DNA of 6,650 bases from Streptosporangiaceae bacterium (GTDB lineage Bacteria > Actinomycetota > Actinomycetes > Streptosporangiales > Streptosporangiaceae). The translations under genes and the position numbers were made by a program. The DNA lies in contig JASHOI010000062.1 of assembly GCA_030041195.1 (NCBI GenBank), forward strand, positions 1-6,650, in the 5' to 3' direction. The notes below the pieces were generated by a model. That model saw nothing but the letters and a program-made list of their open reading frames with translations. It was not told where the DNA came from and ran no database searches. This document shows positions 1-5,616 of this stretch, in pieces (positions within the stretch are counted from its first letter, which is position 1; each line of letters opens with the position of its first letter).

Positions 1-325
1 CGAGCGTGCCGTAGCTGACCGTCTCGCCGTAGCCGACCGACTCGAACAGCGTCCTGAGCACCTCCAGCTGCAGCGGAGTCATCCCGCTCCAGTCGATGAA
101 CAGGTCGAAGCCGCGGCGCTTCCCCGAGAAGTACTCGCCGAGCTGGGTCACCGCGGTGTCGCGCAGTTCAGCGGCGGCGCCCGGCGCTGCCCCGGTCCCG
201 TCGTGCTGCGCCCACGCCGGCACCGGCGGCCCGCCAAACCGGACCTGGCTCAGGCCTGCCTGGCTGCAGCCCACCGAGAGCCTCCCGACCGGCGTGCCCA
301 GCGTCGCCCACGCGAGTTCGCTCAT
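1..325 (-). CDS. ogt: Methylated-DNA--protein-cysteine S-methyltransferase, N-terminal part (3' end outside window)
   Basis: This gene encodes a suicide DNA-repair protein that transfers the alkyl group from O6-alkylguanine (and O4-alkylthymine) to its own cysteine. The 108 residues visible begin MSELAWATLGTPVGRLSVGC, matching the family's N-terminal 'TPxGxL' strand. They end in TPLQLEVLRTLF...VGYGETVSYGTL, the family's 'Q..V...L..IPYGET.SYG.LA' segment at the start of the DNA-binding domain. The catalytic PCHR motif should follow just beyond the left edge and cannot be checked. The ATG start at 325 is well supported because the conserved strand begins a few residues later. The stop of the upstream hydrolase gene lies 62 bases away, so co-transcription is possible. 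However, a CATAAT hexamer close to the start suggests the gene may have its own promoter. The family call is from recognised motifs; activity is inferred. Confidence 0.88.
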   Translation of the reverse strand, partial: MSELAWATLGTPVGRLSVGCSQAGLSQVRFGGPPVPAWAQHDGTGAAPGAAAELRDTAVTQLGEYFSGKRRGFDLFIDWSGMTPLQLEVLRTLFESVGYGETVSYGTL

Positions 326-333
326 GACACCCA

Positions 334-339
334 ATTATG
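334..339 (-). promoter_or_regulatory. Candidate -10 box placing transcription start at or next to the ogt start codon
   Basis: On the minus strand the hexamer CATAAT (5 of 6 matches to TATAAT) ends 8 bases before the ogt ATG. Initiation would then fall on or within a base or two of the start codon, giving a leaderless transcript, a common arrangement in actinobacteria. No convincing -35 hexamer lies 16 to 19 bases upstream. There is also only a weak GGG in the Shine-Dalgarno position. AT-rich hexamers are rare in this GC-rich DNA, which gives the match some weight. Confidence 0.3.
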
Positions 340-387
340 TTTCCCGCCACCGACAGCCAGGGCACGCCGCACTCACCGGGGGATAGA

Positions 388-1335
388 TCACGGTTGAGAG
401 CCGGGCGCGAGGTCGTCACGGACGCCGAGCCGGAACGCGAACTCCGCGACCGGATCGCCTTCGATGCGCCAGTCCTGGTGCAGGCGGCTGCCGTTCGTCT
501 TGTCGAACCACACCAGCCCGAGCGTCTTGTACCTGCGCATACCGGCGAACAGGTTCAGGATCTTCAGGGCCTGCCCGGCATCGGGTCCCACCGCGGTCTC
601 GGAGAGGAGCACTGGCTTGTCGGTGAACTGGCGTACCTGATCGATGGTCTTGCCGAACACGTTGGCAAAGGTGTCGGACGGCTTGGTGTAGTAACCGTCG
701 ATGCCGACCCAGTTGACATAGCCGGTGCCGGGCCACCAGTCCTCGATCGGCCCGGTGCCAGGCTGGTCCGCTTGGAGCGTCCACAGCCAGGTGACGTTGT
801 CGGCGCCCTGTGCCTTGAACAGGTTCACGATGTGCCGCCACGCCGCCACGAACACCGACGGCGGGACGATCCCGTAGCCCCACGAATACCACGAGGCGTT
901 CATCTCGTGGCCGAACCCGATGACAACGGGGTGGCCGAAGTCCCGGACACTGTCCGCATAGGCGCGTAAGTAGATGTCGTAGTCACCCGCGGCGATCCCC
1001 GCCACCGAAGCGAGCGTGGGATCAATCTGCACGAACGGGATGACACCGTGCTCGTGCATCAGCTCCGCGTAGGAGGCCTGGAACGGTTCCCCCCAGCCGC
1101 TGTAATACCCGGCCAGGTTCGGCTGCCTGCCTGCTGCCTGAGCGAATTCCGCGATCGGCTGGTAAGCCGGAGGCGACCCAGCCTCGAAAACGCCCAGGTA
1201 GGACTCCATGGCAGGCGGAAGCGAGGCGCGCATGACCGAAGGCGCCGAAGGCAGCAGGGTTAACCGCGCCCCGGTAAAACCGATGGCGACGGCGGCCATC
1301 ACAAAAGCCAGCAGCATCACTAAGCGCGGTCTCAT
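388..1335 (-). CDS. Glycoside hydrolase family 26 (beta-mannanase-like), secreted or membrane-anchored
   Basis: This 315-residue protein has a basic start (RPR) and a hydrophobic stretch at about residues 5-20. That stretch is either a signal peptide (possible cleavage near T-G-A, residue 23) or an uncleaved anchor, so the enzyme should act outside the membrane. The remainder, about residues 44-305, is a single catalytic domain of GH26 type (clan A barrel), with no carbohydrate-binding module. The likely acid/base is E144 in GFGHEMN. The likely nucleophile is E246 in PVLLSETAVG. Their spacing of 102 residues fits the family. Aromatics in WYSWG (149-153), GIDGYY (211-216) and LVWFD (274-278) would line the cleft. 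GH26 members cut beta-mannan, beta-1,3-xylan or mixed-linkage glucan, and the substrate here is not determined. Residue 140 is Gly where many mannanases have Arg (R-P-x-H-E). The start has a G-rich site (GGGGG, 5 bases before ATG). Codons 5, 25 and 123 are TTA, a rare codon in actinomycetes and often a mark of bldA control or transfer. Confidence 0.85.
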   Translation of the reverse strand: MRPRLVMLLAFVMAAVAIGFTGARLTLLPSAPSVMRASLPPAMESYLGVFEAGSPPAYQPIAEFAQAAGRQPNLAGYYSGWGEPFQASYAELMHEHGVIPFVQIDPTLASVAGIAAGDYDIYLRAYADSVRDFGHPVVIGFGHEMNASWYSWGYGIVPPSVFVAAWRHIVNLFKAQGADNVTWLWTLQADQPGTGPIEDWWPGTGYVNWVGIDGYYTKPSDTFANVFGKTIDQVRQFTDKPVLLSETAVGPDAGQALKILNLFAGMRRYKTLGLVWFDKTNGSRLHQDWRIEGDPVAEFAFRLGVRDDLAPGSQP

Positions 1336-1450
1336 GCCGACCCCCGTCGACGACTAGTCCCCCCGTTAATGACCAGCCCGATTTGCATCGAACCAGCCAC
1401 GGCCCGGCGCAGCCAGAGCATGAAAGTCGCGGGAATGCCGCACCCGGCCA

Positions 1451-1473
1451 GCTGACCTGCGCAAGCGGTCAGC
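1451..1473. repeat. Perfect 7-bp inverted repeat with a 9-base spacer in the GH26 leader
   Basis: GCTGACC (1451-1457) and GGTCAGC (1467-1473) are exact reverse complements, separated by 9 bases and lying 115 to 138 bases upstream of the GH26 start. The size and symmetry would suit a dimeric repressor's operator or an RNA hairpin in the leader. No T tract follows on either strand, so it is not an intrinsic terminator. Chance occurrence in about 350 GC-rich bases is quite possible. Confidence 0.45.
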
Positions 1474-1489
1474 GATTGGCTCGGCATTT

Positions 1490-1505
1490 GGCGCGGCACC
1501 GCGCC
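1490..1505. repeat. Perfect 7-bp inverted repeat with a 2-base centre in the GH26 leader
   Basis: GGCGCGG (1490-1496) and CCGCGCC (1499-1505) are exact reverse complements around a CA centre. As RNA it would fold as a 6-bp stem with a 4-base loop. It sits 17 bases from the repeat at 1451-1473. There is no T tract, so termination is unlikely. A regulatory site or mRNA structure is possible, but low-complexity GC sequence also produces such palindromes by chance. Confidence 0.4.
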
Positions 1506-1684
1506 GGGCCGTGCGGGCGGGCCGCAGCGCCCCGATAACAGGCCCAGCGGGCAGAACTCCATGCCGGCCGCCACAGATCACCACCGCACCGGCCCCCCGA
1601 TGATGGCTAAATCGTAGCAGACCACTACCCACACCCGTAAAACTGATCTAACAGCACATCAAGGCACAGTTCGGGACGGCCGCT

Positions 1685-2419
1685 TCAGTCGCGGATCAGG
1701 AGCGCGAGGCTGGCTTTGGCGAGATGCTCTGTCTTGAGCGTCGACTCGGGAGATAGGGCCAGTTCGCCGAGAACAGCTATGGCGGTGTCGCGGTCGCCGC
1801 GCCGGGCCAGCACGCTGGCCTGGTTAATCAGCAGCGTTCCCCGGGTGTCGGGGTCTGGATCGCCCCGCAGTCCCTGCTGGATGGCGTGCATGCGGGCATC
1901 GTCGGTGGTGGCCAGGGCGGCGAGGTCGCTCCAGGCGGGAGCGAAGGACGGGTACCGGGCCACGATGCCTTCGAGAATGGATCTCCTCCGGGCCCGGTCG
2001 AGCCGTTCCAGTGTGGCGTAGGCCCGGCAGAAGCCGGGGAACAACTCGCCCGCGCGCTCGCGGCGCAGGCAGTCCAGGCTTGTCTTGCAGGTGAAAAAGC
2101 CGCGTGGCGCCATCTCGTCGACCCGGGCGTACAGTTCCTCCGCCTTCGCGACGTCGCCCTGCAGCAGGTAGCTGAAAGCGGCGTCATAGACCGGGTAAGG
2201 CCAACTCGGTGCCAGCGCGCGAGCCTGGTCGAGCAGCGTCAGCGCCGAAGCGTAATCACCCTGCCCGCCAGCTGTCCGCGCCTGCTCATGCAGGGCCACG
2301 GCCCCGGGCGGGACGGGATTACCGCCGGTAATTTCCCAGCGCACCCGGCCGGTGAAACCCTCCAGATCCCGCATGGTCAGCCGCCGCCCGGCGGCGTCGG
2401 TGAAGACCACGCGTTCCAC
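1685..2419 (-). CDS. TPR-like (tetratricopeptide) repeat protein, function unknown
   Basis: With a GTG start at 2419 the product is 244 residues and cytosolic, with no signal peptide or membrane span. The early part (VVFTDAAGRRLTMRDLEGFT) looks like a small conserved cap. Two adjacent helical repeats follow at about residues 40-72 (GQGDYASALTLLDQARALAP) and 74-106 (LLQGDVAKAEELYARVDEMAP). A weaker repeat lies near 195-230 (ARRGDRDTAIAVLGELALSP). Such repeats usually form protein-binding scaffolds, and no catalytic motif is seen. I recall similar uncharacterised TPR proteins in Streptomyces that begin near this 'VFTDA' stretch. The frame stays open upstream to a GTG at 2500. Those 27 extra codons have more A/T third positions and lack family features, so I prefer 2419 (2410 is also possible). 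A GGGAG lies 11 bases upstream. The gap to the upstream membrane-protein gene is 121 bases, or 40 with the longer start. Confidence 0.75.
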   Translation of the reverse strand: MERVVFTDAAGRRLTMRDLEGFTGRVRWEITGGNPVPPGAVALHEQARTAGGQGDYASALTLLDQARALAPSWPYPVYDAAFSYLLQGDVAKAEELYARVDEMAPRGFFTCKTSLDCLRRERAGELFPGFCRAYATLERLDRARRRSILEGIVARYPSFAPAWSDLAALATTDDARMHAIQQGLRGDPDPDTRGTLLINQASVLARRGDRDTAIAVLGELALSPESTLKTEHLAKASLALLIRD

Positions 2420-2540
2420 GAGGCGCTTCGCTCCCGTCCTGACAACTCCGGCTGCCGGCCCGCCGAATCCGGCCAGCCCAGTCACCGCCCGACAGTACAC
2501 GGGAAAGGCCGGGAGCCCTCGTGCCCGACGGCTTGCGGCG

Positions 2541-3290
2541 TCACTCGCCCGACGGGCGCAGCCGCGGGCCCCTGATCGTGAACGCGGCCAGGCCGGCCGC
2601 GACGACGACCACGGCAGCGATCCAGCCGCCCCGGTCGGTCGCCGGGCGTGCCGCCCAGGTCAGCGGCTCGGAGTAGTTCGCGATCAGCGCGAACTGGCAG
2701 ACCGCCATGTAGCCGAGCGGCCCGGTCCACGCGATCAGCCCGCCGGTGACCAGCGAGAAGATCAGGCCGATGCCGGCGAAGCCCATGACGTTCTCGGCGA
2801 CCCCGAGGATGCCGGTGCCGAGGTAGACGCCGGCCTGCGGGTGGTACGCGGCCGCCGCGCCGAGGGCCAGCAGCGCGATCGCGGCCCCGCACAGCGCCAG
2901 CGCCATCCCAAGTCGCAGGAACGGCAGCCAGCGGCCGGTCGCCCGTTCCGGCTCCCCGAAGGGGCTGTGCGTGGTCACCGCGATGATCGCCGCCGCGCAA
3001 CCCTCGATGATCATCGGAAGCTCCGATGCCGCGGGACCGGTGCCCAGCCACCAGTGGTACCGCAGCGCCGCGGACAGGACCGCGCCGCAGGCGGCCAGCG
3101 CCACCAGGGCGGCCGGGACCCGGCGGCTGCGCACGTGCAGCCAGGCCAGCCGCGCCACGGCCGGCCAGGCCGAGCTGGCCGTGGACGGCGCCACGCGGCG
3201 GGCCTGGCCGATGCCCGCGGGGCTGGCGGTGCTCATCGGATCGGCGGTGCTCATCGGATCGGCGGTGCTCACGGGATCGGCGGTGCTCAC
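2541..3290 (-). CDS. Polytopic membrane protein, last gene of the sigma/ABC array
   Basis: This 249-residue protein is hydrophobic from about residue 58, with roughly six predicted spans near 60-76, 92-107, 124-147, 155-183, 190-206 and 221-238. That size and span count suit a second ABC-2-type permease subunit. I do not recognise a specific family, and no catalytic motif is visible. The first 24 residues are four copies of a short unit (VSTADP, VSTADP, MSTADP, MSTASP), each opening with a possible start codon. The coding frame begins at GTG 3290, whose last two bases overlap the permease stop (GTGA), the same arrangement as at the junctions upstream. I therefore place the start at 3290. GTG 3272, ATG 3254 and ATG 3236 are equally in frame and may be used. 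The Shine-Dalgarno signal is weak (AGG 4 bases before 3290), so translation probably depends on coupling. Membrane-protein status is clear; a transporter role is inferred from position. Confidence 0.75.
   Translation of the reverse strand: MSTADPVSTADPMSTADPMSTASPAGIGQARRVAPSTASSAWPAVARLAWLHVRSRRVPAALVALAACGAVLSAALRYHWWLGTGPAASELPMIIEGCAAAIIAVTTHSPFGEPERATGRWLPFLRLGMALALCGAAIALLALGAAAAYHPQAGVYLGTGILGVAENVMGFAGIGLIFSLVTGGLIAWTGPLGYMAVCQFALIANYSEPLTWAARPATDRGGWIAAVVVVAAGLAAFTIRGPRLRPSGE
3219..3290 (-). repeat. Four tandem 18-bp units, each carrying a start codon
   Basis: Read on the minus strand, the unit RTGAGCACCGCCGATCCS occurs at 3290-3273, 3272-3255 and 3254-3237. A fourth copy at 3236-3219 keeps the first 12 bases and then diverges. 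Starts are GTG, GTG, ATG, ATG. Units 1 and 2 differ only in the last base, and units 2 and 3 only in the first. Because the unit is a multiple of three, copy-number change keeps the frame. Each copy also contains TGA in the reading frame of the upstream permease, so every unit repeats the whole RTGA stop/start junction. Confidence 0.9.
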
Positions 3291-4861
3291 GGGACCTGCG
3301 CCAGCGTGATGCGGCCCGCCTTCAGCCCGGCCAGGTTCGCGCGCAGCCAGGCGCGCCGGGCCGCGGCGGGCAGCGCGGCGAACCGGCCGGCCGCGGTCGT
3401 GACCGGGATCTGCTGCTGCCTGCACTGGTTCGCGCTGGGGTTGTTGCCCGGCCCGCAGACCGGATACGGCTGCGAGCCGATCGCCTCCAGCAGCCCGTCC
3501 ATGACGGCCTGCTGCGCCCGGGTCCCCAGGCTCGGCTGGAACGCCTTGATGCCGTTCTTCAAGGTGACCACCTGGCCGATCGATCCCACGACGACGGTCT
3601 GCACGATGTCCTGCTGGAAGCCGTACTGGAGCTGTGCCGCGTCCGGCACCAGCGTGAGCGCGTTGTCCATGCTGAACTCGTAGACGGGCGGCGAGCCGGT
3701 CACCACGCCGTTGCCGTTGCCCTGCAGCACGGCCGCTGACAGCATCTGGTCTGAGACTTCGACGGCGCGCACCGGCGCGCCCGGCAGCCCGGCGACCTCG
3801 GCCATCACCGGCTTGAAGGAGTTCACGACCTGGCTCAGGTAGCTCTGGTAGGCGGGGTGCAGGCACACCGCAAAGCCGCTGCCCGCCGACGCGCACACCG
3901 GCGTGTACGGAATCGGCTTGTCGGAGGCGCTGTCGTGCAGGGCCGGGATCTCCATGCCGCCCACGGCGGACCCGCGGGCGGTTCCGGCCAGCCCGAACCC
4001 GGTCGCCGCCAGCGCGACGCCGGACGCCAGCACGACCGTCGCGATCGTGCGCAGCCGCACCCCTCCCGCGCCTGCCGCGCTGAGGGCACCACGCCAGCCC
4101 ACGCCGCCGGTGCGCGAGGACAGCCCGAGCAGGCCGACCGCCCCGAGCGTGGCCCCGGCGTAGAACATCACCTGAACGATCGAGACGTCCGGCGCCACCG
4201 GATAGAAGATGCCCGCGTCGTTCTGCGGCACCAGTCCGGCCGGCGACAGCGAGGCGACCGAGGAGCCCCCATGGTTGACCGCCTGGCGGAACGCCACCAG
4301 GACCAGCAAGGTGATGCCCACCGCGACGATCGGGGCGGTGAACCGGCCCGGGAACAGCGCCCCCAGCGCGAACGCGATCGAGCCGACAGCCGTCAGCGCG
4401 ACCACGCCGACGACGACCGGCCAGATCGGCGGCCCGCCCCAGGTAGCACCCTGCGCGGTGCGCAGATACAGCACGATCACGCCCGCCAGGAACGCGCCGA
4501 GTACCCAGACCAGCGTGCCGGCAAGCGAGCACAGCTGCCGCGTCCAGGCGGGCCGGACCGTCGTCGCGAGCAGGTCACCGATGCTGCGCCGGCCTTCACG
4601 CGACCCGGCCCACGCGCAAAACGCGGCGGTGAACGGCACGCAGTCGGGCCAGAACTTGTTCAGCACGACCGACGCGCGCAGCGTCCACAGATCGGGGTAC
4701 CCGGAGGCCGTCCGGAACGGGTCATAGACAAACAGCACGGCCAGCAGCGGGATCGACCAGACGAACGCGCAGTGCCTGATCTCCATGCGCAGGATGCGGG
4801 CGGCCAGCAGCGGCAGGCGCGGCCGGGCCGCGCGATCGTCAAGCGCGACGGCGGCGCTCAC
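3287..4861 (-). CDS. ABC-2-like transporter permease with a large C-terminal ectodomain
   Basis: This is a 524-residue membrane protein. The N-terminal 295 residues carry about six to seven hydrophobic spans, near 33-48, 74-86, 112-133, 146-169, 175-192, 228-247 and 271-294, as in ABC-2-type permeases. About 230 residues follow with no span and are probably outside the membrane. Cysteines at 323 and 333 (PVCASAGSGFAVCLHPAY) and at 469 and 480 (VCGPGNNPSANQC) look like two disulfide pairs. There is no HEXXH, so it is not one of the peptidase-fused permeases. The domain resembles tails I recall on uncharacterised actinobacterial permeases. The GTG start overlaps the ATPase stop (GTGA at 4861-4858), so this is the natural partner of that ATPase. 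Its own stop overlaps the next gene in the same way. The substrate and the direction of transport are unknown; export or an envelope function is inferred. Confidence 0.8.
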   Translation of the reverse strand: MSAAVALDDRAARPRLPLLAARILRMEIRHCAFVWSIPLLAVLFVYDPFRTASGYPDLWTLRASVVLNKFWPDCVPFTAAFCAWAGSREGRRSIGDLLATTVRPAWTRQLCSLAGTLVWVLGAFLAGVIVLYLRTAQGATWGGPPIWPVVVGVVALTAVGSIAFALGALFPGRFTAPIVAVGITLLVLVAFRQAVNHGGSSVASLSPAGLVPQNDAGIFYPVAPDVSIVQVMFYAGATLGAVGLLGLSSRTGGVGWRGALSAAGAGGVRLRTIATVVLASGVALAATGFGLAGTARGSAVGGMEIPALHDSASDKPIPYTPVCASAGSGFAVCLHPAYQSYLSQVVNSFKPVMAEVAGLPGAPVRAVEVSDQMLSAAVLQGNGNGVVTGSPPVYEFSMDNALTLVPDAAQLQYGFQQDIVQTVVVGSIGQVVTLKNGIKAFQPSLGTRAQQAVMDGLLEAIGSQPYPVCGPGNNPSANQCRQQQIPVTTAAGRFAALPAAARRAWLRANLAGLKAGRITLAQVP

Positions 4862-5616
4862 GCCGCCACTCCGCCCCTGCGCGAAGCCTGCAGGACCGCG
4901 CTGTAGCCGCGTTCCAGCGGGGCGTCGCCCACCTCATGGCCCTCGCCCCGTTCGATGAGGTCTCCCGGGGTGCCGCGGAAGACGATGCGCCCGCTGTCCA
5001 TCAGCGCCACCTCCGAGCACGCCGCGCCCACGTCCTCGACCAGGTGCGTGGACACGACGACGGTCGCGGTCCGGCCGAGGTCACGCAGCAGGGCGCGGAA
5101 GCCCACCCGCTGCTCCGGGTCGAGGCCGGCCGTCGGCTCGTCGAGCAGCAGCAGGTCCGGGCTGTTCACGATCGCCTGCGCGATGCCGACCCGGCGCAGC
5201 ATGCCGCCGGACAGCGTGCGCAGCCTGGCCTTCGCCCTGGTGCCCAGGTCGACCCGCTCGACCGCCTCCGCCACCGCCCGGTGCACCCGGCCCGACGGTA
5301 CCTCCTTCAGCAGCGCGAAGTACTCGATGAACTCCGCAACGGTGAACGCCGGGTAGTAGCCCAGGTTCTGCGGGAGGTAGCCGAGGCGGCGCCGGATCTC
5401 CCGGCGCTGCGCGGCGCTCTTCGGGTCCCGGTCCAGCAGCCGGATCTCGCCGGACGACGGCGGCAGCACGGTCGCGAGCATTCGCAGCAGCGAGGTCTTG
5501 CCCGCGCCGTTCGGTCCCAGCACGCCGAGCACACCGGCGCCGACCTCCAGGCTCACGCCGTCGACGGCCTTGTTCCGCCCGAACGACCGGGTGATGTCCG
5601 TCAGCTCAATATTCAC
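4858..5616 (-). CDS. ABC transporter ATP-binding protein
   Basis: This 252-residue soluble ATPase hydrolyses ATP to drive the adjacent permease at the inner face of the membrane. All core motifs are intact: Walker A GPNGAGKT (34-41), Q-loop Q83 in GYLPQNLG, signature LSGGM (135-139), Walker B LLLLDEP (155-161) with catalytic E160, D-loop GLDP (164-167) and switch histidine H191 in VVSTHLVED. The length and the 'YYPAFTVAEFIEYFALL' segment fit the ATPases paired with ABC-2 exporters. The short tail after about residue 225 has no recognised domain. Translation starts at GTG 5616, which overlaps the stop of the upstream membrane-protein gene (GTGA). The stop at 4858 overlaps the permease start. 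The ABC assignment is certain from motifs; the cargo is not. Confidence 0.95.
   Translation of the reverse strand: MNIELTDITRSFGRNKAVDGVSLEVGAGVLGVLGPNGAGKTSLLRMLATVLPPSSGEIRLLDRDPKSAAQRREIRRRLGYLPQNLGYYPAFTVAEFIEYFALLKEVPSGRVHRAVAEAVERVDLGTRAKARLRTLSGGMLRRVGIAQAIVNSPDLLLLDEPTAGLDPEQRVGFRALLRDLGRTATVVVSTHLVEDVGAACSEVALMDSGRIVFRGTPGDLIERGEGHEVGDAPLERGYSAVLQASRRGGVAA

Larger units (their letters stand above)
1336..1684. other. Gene-free leader region upstream of the GH26 gene
   Basis: This is a 349-base stretch with no credible coding sequence. The open frames that cross it have no recognisable protein features. Its upstream third (about 1600-1660) is clearly more AT-rich than its surroundings and could hold the GH26 promoter. 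On the minus strand TTTACG (1636-1641) and TACGAT (1611-1616) resemble -35 and -10 boxes, but with a long 19-base gap, so this is weak. Two perfect inverted repeats lie closer to the gene and are listed separately. A transcript starting near 1605 would have a leader of about 270 bases. I recognised no riboswitch class in it. No strong terminator hairpin with a T tract follows the TPR gene. Only a 5-bp AACTG/CAGTT pair followed by TTTT is visible at about 1640-1670. Confidence 0.5.

Noticed and set aside
337..969. Plus-strand open frame of 210 codons opposite the GH26 gene
   Set aside because: The minus-strand protein has the GH26 catalytic motifs; this frame is its antisense shadow with no family features.
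1366..1632. Minus-strand open frames of 80 and 88 codons between the TPR and GH26 genes
   Set aside because: Neither has recognisable features or a good ribosome site. One overlaps the GH26 start, and they contain the inverted repeats, so the region looks non-coding.
2497..2525. Possible terminator hairpin after the membrane-protein gene (CACGAGGG / CCCGTG)
   Set aside because: The stem is short, contains a bulge, has a loop of about 12 bases and is not followed by a T tract, so it does not support termination.
2352..3683. Long plus-strand open frame (443 codons) with a GGAHRIGGAHRIGGAHG repeat
   Set aside because: It lies opposite three minus-strand genes and is rich in Arg, Pro and Gly, as expected of antisense frames in GC-rich DNA. 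Its repeat is simply the reverse strand of the 18-bp start-codon repeat.
3291..4532. Upstream extension of the membrane-protein frame to 4532
   Set aside because: It is an arginine-rich shadow of the permease gene. The hydrophobic protein begins only after the repeat at 3290, which coincides with the permease stop.
3960..4861. Possible peptidase-fused ABC permease
   Set aside because: No HEXXH or other protease signature is present in the permease or its ectodomain; the only HxxY-like stretch (HPAY) is not a metal site.
3857..4906. Plus-strand open frame of 349 codons opposite the permease
   Set aside because: The composition is dominated by Arg, Asp, Gly and Gln with no domain-like segments. 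The minus-strand permease in the same place has clear membrane spans and coupled junctions.
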